The position numbers and the translations under genes are program-made. A stretch of 14,768 nt of DNA. It comes from SAR86 cluster bacterium. Lineage in GTDB: Bacteria > Pseudomonadota > Gammaproteobacteria > Pseudomonadales > Azotimanducaceae. Shown piece after piece: positions 8,207 to 14,768 of this stretch; the first letter of the stretch is position 1; every line of letters begins with the position of its first letter. A model generated the notes under the pieces. That model was not told the origin of the DNA. It searched no databases and was given only the letters and a program-made list of their open reading frames with translations. Location of the stretch: contig JABMOJ010000136.1 in assembly GCA_013204195.1 (NCBI GenBank), positions 1 through 14,768 of the forward strand, written 5' to 3'.

Positions 8207-9016
8207 TCAGGACACTGCATCCATCGCCGCACGCATGTCGGCGACGAGTTCACTGACCGCCTCACGCAACCGAACGGGGTCCTGCTCATTGGCTGCGATT
8301 AAACTCACCAGCGCCGTACCCACCACCGCGCCATCAGAGACTCGGGCGATCTGTGCTGCAGATTCGCCATCCTTGATGCCAAAGCCCACCACGATTGGGG
8401 TCGTAGCGTAAGCCTTGAAAGCCGCAACTCGGCGAGTCACCTCGTCAATATCGAGATTGCCAGCGCCGGTCGTACCTTTGACCGACACATAATAGGTAAA
8501 GCCGCGGGTTCGTTCGAATATCATTCTCGCTCGAGCCTCAGGCGTGGTCGGTGCTAGCAGGTAAATTGGATCCAGACCTTGACTGATCATGGCCTGATCC
8601 AGCACTCGGCCTTCTTCCGGCGGTACGTTCACTAAAATGGTGCCGTCGACGCCAGCGCTGGCGGCCAGGGCCGCGAAGGCTTCATAACCCATCGCCTCAA
8701 TCGGGTTAATGTACCCCATCAGCACCACTGGCGTGACGGTGTCCTGCTCACGAAAGCTGGCCACCATAGCGATGGTATTTCGTAAAATCACCCTGTGACG
8801 CATGGCGCGCTCATGGGCTAACTGGATCACCGGGCCTTCCGCCTCAGGGTCCGTAAAGGGGACGCCAAGTTCAATAATACTGGCACCACTGGCCACCATA
8901 TCGTGCATCAGCGGCACGGTTATCGCGGGCGTCGGGTCACCGGCGACCACATAGACTACCAGCGCTTTTTGACGGTTATCTGCGAGGCGTTGAAAACAAT
9001 CAGCAATACGGCTCAA
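8207..9016 (-). CDS. trpA: Tryptophan synthase alpha chain, with substituted active-site residue
   Basis: The 269-residue protein is a full-length TIM-barrel TrpA, which splits indole-3-glycerol phosphate to indole and passes it to TrpB. Numbering matches the Salmonella enzyme without gaps over the active site: Glu49 in IIELG, Tyr175 in FTYYVS, Thr183 in KGTTGAG and the phosphate-binding GFG at 211-213. The usual FSDPxADGP is FTDPEAEGP here, so the catalytic Asp60 position is Glu (codon GAA at 8837-8839). The usual Asp130 in VDVP is Asn. The start is TTG with GGGAG seven bases upstream, and the MSRI beginning matches relatives. It lies 24 bases after trpB and two bases before folC. The pairing with trpB and the otherwise good conservation argue for a working protein, but with an altered alpha site. 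Confidence 0.95.
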   Translation of the reverse strand: MSRIADCFQRLADNRQKALVVYVVAGDPTPAITVPLMHDMVASGASIIELGVPFTDPEAEGPVIQLAHERAMRHRVILRNTIAMVASFREQDTVTPVVLMGYINPIEAMGYEAFAALAASAGVDGTILVNVPPEEGRVLDQAMISQGLDPIYLLAPTTPEARARMIFERTRGFTYYVSVKGTTGAGNLDIDEVTRRVAAFKAYATTPIVVGFGIKDGESAAQIARVSDGAVVGTALVSLIAANEQDPVRLREAVSELVADMRAAMDAVS

Positions 9017-9023
9017 GCTACTA

Positions 9024-9028
9024 CTCCC
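9024..9028 (-). promoter_or_regulatory. Ribosome binding site supporting the TTG start of trpA
   Basis: GGGAG on the transcribed strand ends seven bases before the TTG, inside the short trpB-trpA gap. It decides the start, because the first in-frame ATG (LMHDM) would cut off the first barrel strand. Confidence 0.6.
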
Positions 9029-9040
9029 GGGTTCTTTGGG

Positions 9041-10306
9041 TTAATCAAGGCTGATGCCATCAATTTTGGCCATGGTCGGAATGTCTTTGTCACCCCGACC
9101 CGACAGATTCACGATGATAATCTCGTCCTTGCTCATCGTCGCAGCGAGGTCCATGGCATACGCCAAGCCATGGGCTGATTCTAACGCTGGCAAGATTCCT
9201 TCAAGCCGATTCAATTGGCGAAAGGCATGCAAGGCCTGCTTATCATCTACCGCCACATACTCAGCCCGCTTAATATCCTTCAGCCACGCATGTTCTGGCC
9301 CAACGCCAGGATAATCCAGTCCTGCAGAGATTGAATAGGTGTCGAGCACCTGACCGTCGCTATCTTGCATGAGGTAAGTGCGATTGCCCTGCAGAATACC
9401 GATCTTCCCTGTGCTCAGCGGTGCGGCGTGCTGGCCGGTCTCTAATCCGTGACCGGCAGGTTCAACGCCGATGAGGCGAACGTCGCGGTCTTCCAGGAAC
9501 GGATAGAAGATACCCATGGCGTTAGACCCACCTCCAACGCAGGCAACGATAGCATCGGGCATAGTGCCGAACTGCTTCAAGCACTGGGCTCGTGCTTCAA
9601 TACCAATGACTGACTGAAAGTCACGCACCAGCATCGGGTACGGATGCGGACCGGCAACGGTACCGATGATGTAATAGGTGTCGTCCACGTTTGTGACCCA
9701 GTCACGCATGGCCTCACTTAGCGCATCCTTCAAAGTGCGTGAACCGCTGGTGACAGGGACAACCTCAGCACCCAGTAATTTCATCCGATAAACATTTGGG
9801 CTTTGGCGAGCGATATCATCACTGCCCATATATACCCGGCACTTCAACCCGAAGCGCGCGGCGACCGTGGCCGAAGCCACACCGTGCTGACCGGCGCCGG
9901 TCTCGGCAATCACGCGAGGCTTACCCATATATTTGGCCAATAGTGCCTGACCAATACAGTTATTAATTTTGTGCGCACCGGTGTGGTTCAGGTCTTCACG
10001 CTTTAGCATGATTCGTGCGCCGCCCATCTGCTTCGTGAGTCGCTCAGCAAAATACAGTGGCGAAGGCCGACCCACGTAATGTTCCAGGTCATGATGAAAT
10101 TCCGCCAGGAAGTTCTTGTCATTCTTGAGGTGACGATAAGCCTGATCAAGTTCAGCCAAGGCCGTCATCAGAATTTCTGAAACAAACTGCCCGCCATAGG
10201 GACCGAAATGACCCTTCTCATCTGGCATCACGGTCAAGGCTTCGTTAATACCCGCCGCCCTAACTTCCGAAGCCGCCTGCCCGTCATCTTCCACTGTACT
10301 TGTCAT
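9041..10306 (-). CDS. trpB: Tryptophan synthase beta chain
   Basis: TrpB is the PLP enzyme that joins indole and serine to make tryptophan, in an alpha2-beta2 complex with TrpA. The PLP lysine is Lys113 in [10 protein letters not shown] (Lys87 in Salmonella). Glu135 sits in AETGAGQHG, the phosphate loop GGGSN is at 258-262, and Ser403 in LSGRGDKD contacts the ring nitrogen. The protein is 421 residues. The conserved part begins at about [10 protein letters not shown] (32-41), so there is an extra N-terminal stretch of 20 or more residues that looks unstructured. The ATG used has AAGGTGAG four bases upstream, and the internal ATG at codon 27 has no clear binding site, so I kept the longer form. 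It follows trpF after 70 bases and precedes trpA by 24. Confidence 0.97.
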   Translation of the reverse strand: MTSTVEDDGQAASEVRAAGINEALTVMPDEKGHFGPYGGQFVSEILMTALAELDQAYRHLKNDKNFLAEFHHDLEHYVGRPSPLYFAERLTKQMGGARIMLKREDLNHTGAHKINNCIGQALLAKYMGKPRVIAETGAGQHGVASATVAARFGLKCRVYMGSDDIARQSPNVYRMKLLGAEVVPVTSGSRTLKDALSEAMRDWVTNVDDTYYIIGTVAGPHPYPMLVRDFQSVIGIEARAQCLKQFGTMPDAIVACVGGGSNAMGIFYPFLEDRDVRLIGVEPAGHGLETGQHAAPLSTGKIGILQGNRTYLMQDSDGQVLDTYSISAGLDYPGVGPEHAWLKDIKRAEYVAVDDKQALHAFRQLNRLEGILPALESAHGLAYAMDLAATMSKDEIIIVNLSGRGDKDIPTMAKIDGISLD

Positions 10307-10376
10307 CTACTCACCTTACCTGTTGTCTGGCGACCTCTGACAACTGCATCTAGCTGCCGAGGTAGCCTGTTATCCA

Positions 10377-11000
10377 TTAAATGTCATCTGCTGCGCGAAC
10401 CGCGCGCATAAAACCTATGATCTTGTCAGCATCTTTACGGCCTTTAGACCGTTCAACCCCACCACTAACGTCGACCCCGTACGGGGCAGCGTTGGCAATC
10501 GCCAGCCCGACATTATTAGGATCGAGACCGCCAGCAAGCACAACGGCTGTGTTCAGTCCCGGCAGCTGATGCCAATCAATAGTACGGCCAGTACCGCCAT
10601 ATAGACCATCGACAAAAGCATCTAGGAGCACGCCACGGCTATCGGGGTATTGAGCGACTAGCTGGGCCACATCATCGCCTGGCGCGATACGTATAGCCTT
10701 GATAAAGGGCCGGTCGAAGCTGGCACAGAATTCGTTGGATTCATCCCCATGAAATTGCAGTAGATCGAATGGGACCTGACGGAGAATAGCGCCGACCTGT
10801 TCTCGAGAATGATTGACGAACAGTCCGACTCGAGTGACAAACACCGGCACCTGGGCACAAATTTTCTGCGCCGATGGCGCATCGACAAAACGAGGACTCG
10901 GTTCATACATCACAAACCCGAGGGCATCAGCACCCGCCCTGACAGCCATTAAGGCATCGTCCGGATGGGTGATGCCACAGATTTTTACCCGAGTGACCAT
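10377..11000 (-). CDS. trpF: Phosphoribosylanthranilate isomerase
   Basis: TrpF performs the Amadori rearrangement of phosphoribosylanthranilate in tryptophan synthesis. The 207-residue single-domain protein has the catalytic Cys8 in VKICGIT and Asp127 in LLDAFVDGLYGGTG. Substrate phosphate-binding loops are seen as LAGGLDPNNV (155-164) and GVDVSGGVE (175-183). It is a stand-alone TrpF, not fused to TrpC as in E. coli. trpB and trpA follow directly; trpE, trpG, trpD and trpC are not in the window. The ATG has only a weak GGA as binding site. A GATAAT hexamer six bases upstream may be a -10 element. truA lies 72 bases upstream. Confidence 0.97.
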   Translation of the reverse strand: MVTRVKICGITHPDDALMAVRAGADALGFVMYEPSPRFVDAPSAQKICAQVPVFVTRVGLFVNHSREQVGAILRQVPFDLLQFHGDESNEFCASFDRPFIKAIRIAPGDDVAQLVAQYPDSRGVLLDAFVDGLYGGTGRTIDWHQLPGLNTAVVLAGGLDPNNVGLAIANAAPYGVDVSGGVERSKGRKDADKIIGFMRAVRAADDI

Positions 11001-11072
11001 CGTTCGATTATCCAGTACTTAAAAACGCCGAGAGTTTAACACCAATCTTCAGCCCCGGTAACGCGAGGAGAC

Positions 11073-11864
11073 TTATTGATCAGCAAAAAAATGCGGTATT
11101 TTAGGTCCCTGGGGTAATTCAAAAGTATCCGGATAGACTACATCGACTAAATACAGGCCGTGGGGGGGCGCGGTCATGGCCCCAACCGTTCGATCCCGGC
11201 CCTCCAGCAATTCAGCGGACCAGTCGACGGCTCGCTCGCCTGCGCCAATATTCATTAGAACCCCGGCGATATTACGGACCATATGGTGCAAAAAAGCATT
11301 CGCTTTAATATTCACCAAGACCATTTCACCCCGCCGCGAAACCGTAATCTCGTGGATATTGCGCATGGGGGTTTTGGATTGGCACTTGGAAGCCCGATAG
11401 GCGGAGAAATCATGTTCACCAAGCAACGCCTGGGCGGCCTGATGCATCTTCGCTGTATCCAGGGGGCGATGTTCCCGAGTAAACAACCCAGCACCGATCG
11501 CCGAGCGCACCGCCGTGTTGTGAATACAGTACAGATAACGCCGCGCAGTGGCACTAAAACGCGCGCTAAAGGTCTCGTCGACTATCCGACTCCAACTGAC
11601 AGCGACACTGTCGGCCAAGTGCGCATTAGTTCCCAGCACCCAGGCTTTCTCTGGACGAATCACTGAAGTGTCAAAGTGGACGATTTGGCGGGTGGCATGC
11701 ACACCAGTGTCGGTGCGGCCCGCACAAATGACGCGAACCTCATGATCAGCAATTTTCGACAATGCTGCCTCAAGGGTTTGCTGAACAGTATTACCTTCAC
11801 GTTGGGCTTGCCAGCCGTGGAATTGAGCACCTGAATAACTCAGGCCCAACACGATTCGACTCAA
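11073..11864 (-). CDS. truA: tRNA pseudouridine(38-40) synthase
   Basis: TruA converts uridines 38-40 in the anticodon stem-loop of many tRNAs to pseudouridine. The 263-residue protein begins with the family pattern SRIVLGLSYSGAQFHGWQ. It has the catalytic Asp52 in AGRTDTGVHA, followed by Q60 and VHFD. The later block HHMVRNIAGVLMNIG is also typical. The start is TTG, with AAAGGA ten bases upstream. An overlapping ATG nearby is out of frame. The gene sits between fimV and trpF, as in Pseudomonas. The C-terminal end (KIPHFFADQ) looks complete. Confidence 0.96.
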   Translation of the reverse strand: MSRIVLGLSYSGAQFHGWQAQREGNTVQQTLEAALSKIADHEVRVICAGRTDTGVHATRQIVHFDTSVIRPEKAWVLGTNAHLADSVAVSWSRIVDETFSARFSATARRYLYCIHNTAVRSAIGAGLFTREHRPLDTAKMHQAAQALLGEHDFSAYRASKCQSKTPMRNIHEITVSRRGEMVLVNIKANAFLHHMVRNIAGVLMNIGAGERAVDWSAELLEGRDRTVGAMTAPPHGLYLVDVVYPDTFELPQGPKIPHFFADQ

Positions 11865-11916
11865 AATCTCTCATTCCTTTACATCGCCAGCGGCTTAAGT
11901 CGCCGAACCGGGTGTC

Positions 11917-14352
11917 CTAACCTATCTGCTCGAGTAACGCCTTGGCTTCCATGATCTCAGCGTCAGAACCACCCGCAACGACCTCTTCCAGCGTCTTTCG
12001 AGCAGCCTCGTCATCATCCATATCAATATAGGCTCTGGCCAGGTTGAGCTTAGTCCCCATATCTTCATCGAGATTAAAGTTTTCGTCATCCAGGTCTAAA
12101 TTAAAGCTATCGTCATCCAAAGCCAGGTCGTTATCATCTAGTGCCAAGCCATCAGCATTTTCGACTGAGCCTGTATCGGCTAACAGATCTAAATCGTCAT
12201 CGAGACTATCTTCATCGAGACTATCTTCATCGAGACTATCTTCATCGAGACTATCTTCATCGAGACTATCTTCATCGAGACTAAAGGAGAAGTCCTCATC
12301 CAAGTCGAGGTCATCTTCGTCGTCCAAGCTGGGAATGTCATCAGCCAGATTCGCCTTGGGCGTATCGCCGGCCAGCGTCAAAGACTCATCGTCTAAATCA
12401 AGATCTAGATCTAGATCCAGATCCAAATCCAGATCCAGATCCAGATCCAGATCGTCACTCAAATCATGGGCAAGCGCCAAGTCATCAGATTGCAGGCCCA
12501 ATGTTTCGCCAACGGGAGACTCAGCACTTTCGGTATCAATTTCTAGATCATCGTCACTATTGAATTCAAAGCCACTATCGTCCGTCTCGCTGTCGAGGTC
12601 ATCTAGATCAAAAGATAAGTCATCATCAGCCGGTGTGCGGTCGATCATCGTCGCACCCATTGTGACGACTTCGCTTTCCGAGGCCCCGGGAATTTTAGCC
12701 TGAAGCGCCAACGCCTGCTCAATAGTCTGATCGTCGGCCAACTGCCGAAGTTCATCGAGCTGCAGGTTAAACGCGACCGCATCCCCCGTTTCAACATAGA
12801 CTTCAAGTAGCTTAAGACGGATATCAAACCGATCTGGTTCAGCCGCGATCGCCTTCAGCAAAAAGCTAATGGCTTGGGGGAAACGCCCGTAAGCGATGTA
12901 GATTTCAACCTCCCCCATCACATCACTAGTCTGCGGACTGGCATCATCCTCAAATTCATCCGACTGCCCCTCTGCCGCTACCGCACTTGATTCCAGCGGC
13001 TCAGCCATCGACGACGGCAAGCTTTCAAATTCCTCACTCTCCGCCGAGGCTTTATCCTGGCGCCGCTGACGGTAAATCAGAACACCGGCAATCGCGCTGA
13101 TCAACATTAGACCCAGCCCCCCGAGCACAAACGGATTCGTCAGCAAACCAGCACTGGCGTTGCTTGCCTTGGGCGTGTTGACCGCGGCCTGTGCCAGCTC
13201 GTCCTGTGCCCGTTGCACTTCAGCTCGAAGCGCGGCCAATTGATCGTCTTTGAGTTTGACGATTTCACTCAACGTTTCGATCTGGCTTGCCAGATCATCC
13301 ATCCGCGCAGTGAGCTCGCCATTCGCGCGCTGGGCCCGGTCAATATCTTCTCGAGCAAGCGCAAGATCCGCTGCCATCGCGCTATTGGTTGCACCCTCCA
13401 AGCCGCTATTTGAACCTGCACGCTCGTCAGTATCATCCATATTGCCATTTTCTGCGGACACCAGCCTCAACTCGCCTTCGTCGTCGTTACGGCTGTCTAT
13501 TCCCAGGCTCGCTCGCTGCCGGCTTGTGGCATCCAGCTGCGTAACCGGCGTGCTATTTCGACCGGCGTCAAAATCATCATTCTGAACCCGTACCTGACTC
13601 TGGGCGGATGCCTTCGTCTCACGCTGAATCTCGTCTGTATCAGGGATGCGGAGCACATAACCGGCCTTGAGCAGATTGATATTATTGTTCATAAAGGCGT
13701 CAGGGTTTGACCGTTGCAGCGCCAACATCGTTTGCTGGACCGTCACCTGGCGATTGGGACGTACTTCAAGAGCAATCTGCCACAGCGTATCACCGGCACC
13801 GGTCACCCCATATTCTCCATCTCTCTTTTGGCCTGTGCCTAAGCCATTGGCCGCCTGAGATACTGGCGTTTCTGAGGACGCCATGGCCGGCGTGACAGCA
13901 ACAACCTCGGGGCTTGATGCTGTTGCCACCTGCAGCGGCGCGATACCATCATCAGTAAAAACCGGCGGATCGAGCAGCACGGTATATTCTCGAAGAATAC
14001 GGCCGTTAGGCCACAAGACTTCTACCAAGAAGTTCAAAAACGGCTCACTAATCGGTCTTGTGCTGGTCACTCGCAGCATTTTTCCGCTACCGTCTGTCGG
14101 AACGACTTTAAATCGCAAGTCGGTGAGGACGTAATTACGCTCTACGCCCACACGATCAAAGGCTGCTTGGGATGCTAGGTTCGGAAGGATTTCTTCTACA
14201 TCCAGCTCACTCACATTGGTGAGCTCAATGTTTGCCACAAATTGTTGATTAAGTGCCGACTGCAGATCAAGACGACCTAATCCCAGCCCAAAAGCCGGTG
14301 AAGTCGTTAATACCAGTAACGCTGCGCCGTAAACCAGTAGCCGCTGAATCAT
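11917..14352 (-). CDS. fimV: FimV-like polar hub protein: LysM, membrane helix, acidic cytoplasmic tail
   Basis: With this start the protein has 811 residues. A signal peptide at 1-22 ends SPAFG, followed by the FimV N-terminal domain beginning LGLGRLDLQSALNQQ. A LysM peptidoglycan-binding domain is at about 181-237. A coiled coil lies at about 326-390 and a membrane helix at about 405-426. A TPR-like region is at 479-554, then a long Asp/Glu-rich stretch, and the conserved FimV C-terminal TPR-like end at 766-811 (KLNLARAYIDMDDDEAARKTLEE). In Pseudomonas FimV organises the cell pole, with twitching motility, type II secretion and cAMP signalling. The ATG has AGAGGG ten bases upstream and places the signal peptide at residue 1. 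A GTG at 14415 would add 21 residues in front and is less likely. Two in-frame tandem repeats lie in the acidic region. Confidence 0.93.
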   Translation of the reverse strand: MIQRLLVYGAALLVLTTSPAFGLGLGRLDLQSALNQQFVANIELTNVSELDVEEILPNLASQAAFDRVGVERNYVLTDLRFKVVPTDGSGKMLRVTSTRPISEPFLNFLVEVLWPNGRILREYTVLLDPPVFTDDGIAPLQVATASSPEVVAVTPAMASSETPVSQAANGLGTGQKRDGEYGVTGAGDTLWQIALEVRPNRQVTVQQTMLALQRSNPDAFMNNNINLLKAGYVLRIPDTDEIQRETKASAQSQVRVQNDDFDAGRNSTPVTQLDATSRQRASLGIDSRNDDEGELRLVSAENGNMDDTDERAGSNSGLEGATNSAMAADLALAREDIDRAQRANGELTARMDDLASQIETLSEIVKLKDDQLAALRAEVQRAQDELAQAAVNTPKASNASAGLLTNPFVLGGLGLMLISAIAGVLIYRQRRQDKASAESEEFESLPSSMAEPLESSAVAAEGQSDEFEDDASPQTSDVMGEVEIYIAYGRFPQAISFLLKAIAAEPDRFDIRLKLLEVYVETGDAVAFNLQLDELRQLADDQTIEQALALQAKIPGASESEVVTMGATMIDRTPADDDLSFDLDDLDSETDDSGFEFNSDDDLEIDTESAESPVGETLGLQSDDLALAHDLSDDLDLDLDLDLDLDLDLDLDLDDESLTLAGDTPKANLADDIPSLDDEDDLDLDEDFSFSLDEDSLDEDSLDEDSLDEDSLDEDSLDDDLDLLADTGSVENADGLALDDNDLALDDDSFNLDLDDENFNLDEDMGTKLNLARAYIDMDDDEAARKTLEEVVAGGSDAEIMEAKALLEQIG
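12198..12283. repeat. 15-base tandem repeat in fimV encoding SLDED
   Basis: CATCGAGACTA recurs six times at exact 15-base intervals, starting at 12198, 12213, 12228, 12243, 12258 and 12273, with identical TCTT spacers. It encodes five copies of Ser-Leu-Asp-Glu-Asp and a sixth, SLDDD (residues 691-720 of the 811-residue form). Near-perfect nucleotide identity indicates recent duplication by slippage. Copy changes keep the frame. Confidence 0.95.
12395..12454. repeat. 6-base tandem repeat in fimV encoding (Asp-Leu)10
   Basis: Ten hexamers of the form A-G/A-ATC-N run without a break, mostly AGATCC or AGATCT on the plus strand. They encode alternating Asp and Leu over about 20 residues in the acidic cytoplasmic part of FimV. 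The unit is a multiple of three, so slippage alters length and never the frame. Confidence 0.95.
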
Positions 14353-14362
14353 TAGTGTGTTT

Positions 14363-14368
14363 CCCTCT
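14363..14368 (-). promoter_or_regulatory. Ribosome binding site deciding the fimV start
   Basis: AGAGGG lies ten bases before the ATG at 14352. Together with the signal peptide that begins there, it favours this start over the upstream GTG at 14415 and the ATG at 14379. No convincing promoter was found in the rest of the 125-base gap up to asd. Confidence 0.6.
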
Positions 14369-14477
14369 GGTTGCCCCATAGACTGTCTGAAGTTGCCAGA
14401 ACGAAAACACGTCACCCATGATGACTTCGAGTAGCGACCTAGAAATGGTCTACACTTATTGCGGTAAGTCGCGCTAA

Positions 14478-14768
14478 TTAAAGTCTTTTTACCAAAAGTT
14501 CCGCAATTTGTATACTGTTAAGCGCCGCGCCTTTTCTGACATTGTCAGAGACGATCCACATATTCAAACCGTTCGGAGCAGAGATGTCTTGTCTAAGCCG
14601 ACCGACGAACACAGGATCATTACCAGCGGAATCAGATACCGCCGTGGGGTACCCTCCATCTACCGACTCATCAATCAGTGTGACTCCAGGCGCTTCAGCC
14701 AACAGCGCTCGCGCGGCTGCGACAGATAAGGGCTCGCGGGTCTGGATATGCACGGCTTCTGAATGACC
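14478..14768 (-). CDS. asd: Aspartate-semialdehyde dehydrogenase family, C-terminal part (cut by window edge)
   Basis: The open frame runs off the right edge; the last 96 codons are present. The visible part starts GHSEAVHIQTREPLS, a substrate-binding block of the family. It continues through GGYPT, DPVFVGRLRQDIS, GLNMWIVSDN and ends with the typical RKGAALNSIQIAELL. The enzyme reduces aspartyl phosphate to the semialdehyde for lysine, methionine and threonine synthesis. In Pseudomonas a catalytically different paralogue (usg-1) sits in this spot before fimV. The catalytic cysteine lies outside the window, so I cannot separate true Asd from that paralogue. Confidence 0.88.
   Translation of the reverse strand, partial: GHSEAVHIQTREPLSVAAARALLAEAPGVTLIDESVDGGYPTAVSDSAGNDPVFVGRLRQDISAPNGLNMWIVSDNVRKGAALNSIQIAELLVKRL

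Noticed and set aside
10322..10344. GTTGTC/GACAAC inverted repeat in the trpF-trpB gap as a terminator or attenuator
   Set aside because: Only six pairs with an 11-base loop, no T tract and no Trp-rich leader peptide nearby.
12044..12703. Plus-strand 219-codon open frame rich in Ser, Arg, Leu and Lys
   Set aside because: It is the complement of the acidic fimV repeats; the SSSRL pattern is what GAT/GAA-rich codons give on the other strand. No binding site or family resemblance.
14353..14415. Longer fimV start at GTG 14415 or ATG 14379
   Set aside because: Either would place polar residues in front of the signal peptide. The ATG at 14352 has AGAGGG upstream and begins the hydrophobic signal directly.
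14416..14477. Promoter for fimV in the asd-fimV gap
   Set aside because: Only AT-rich pieces with poor matches at -35 and -10; nothing good enough to annotate.

Overview
The window is an ordinary-density stretch of gammaproteobacterial chromosome with moderate GC. All twelve genes lie on the minus strand, so transcription runs from high to low coordinates. The gene order asd - fimV - truA - trpF - trpB - trpA - folC - dedD(SPOR) - cvpA - purF resembles Pseudomonas, Acinetobacter and their relatives. I would place it in Pseudomonadales in the wide sense (Pseudomonas/Cellvibrio/Oceanospirillales-like) but cannot name a genus. Gaps between genes never exceed about 125 bases. I see no tRNA, rRNA, CRISPR array, insertion sequence or phage gene.

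Reading in the direction of transcription, the right edge holds the C-terminal end of an aspartate-semialdehyde dehydrogenase. Next is fimV, which encodes a polar inner-membrane and peptidoglycan-binding hub protein whose acidic cytoplasmic tail contains two in-frame tandem repeats. Then come truA (tRNA pseudouridine synthase) and three tryptophan genes: trpF, trpB and trpA. folC follows two bases after trpA, and then the dedD-cvpA-purF group: a SPOR cell-division protein, the colicin V production homologue and the first enzyme of purine synthesis. After a 110-base gap full of inverted repeats comes a tight three-gene operon whose reading frames overlap: a MoxR AAA+ ATPase, a DUF58 protein and a TgpA-like membrane transglutaminase. 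This last set is an envelope module, not a nucleotide-metabolism one.

Functionally the block mixes tryptophan, folate and purine biosynthesis with envelope or cell-pole proteins (FimV, DedD, CvpA, TgpA). This mixture is old and conserved in gammaproteobacteria. The departures from the usual picture are these. accD is missing from its usual place before folC. TrpA carries Glu in place of catalytic Asp60 and Asn at position 130. A 14-base tandem repeat starts at the cvpA stop codon and creates a chain of stop-start overlaps. FimV has a (Asp-Leu)10 tract and a six-copy SLDED/SLDDD repeat. Four of the twelve genes start with TTG. I did not find a clearly novel multi-gene system; the most checkable oddities are TrpA, the cvpA-purF repeat and the missing accD.
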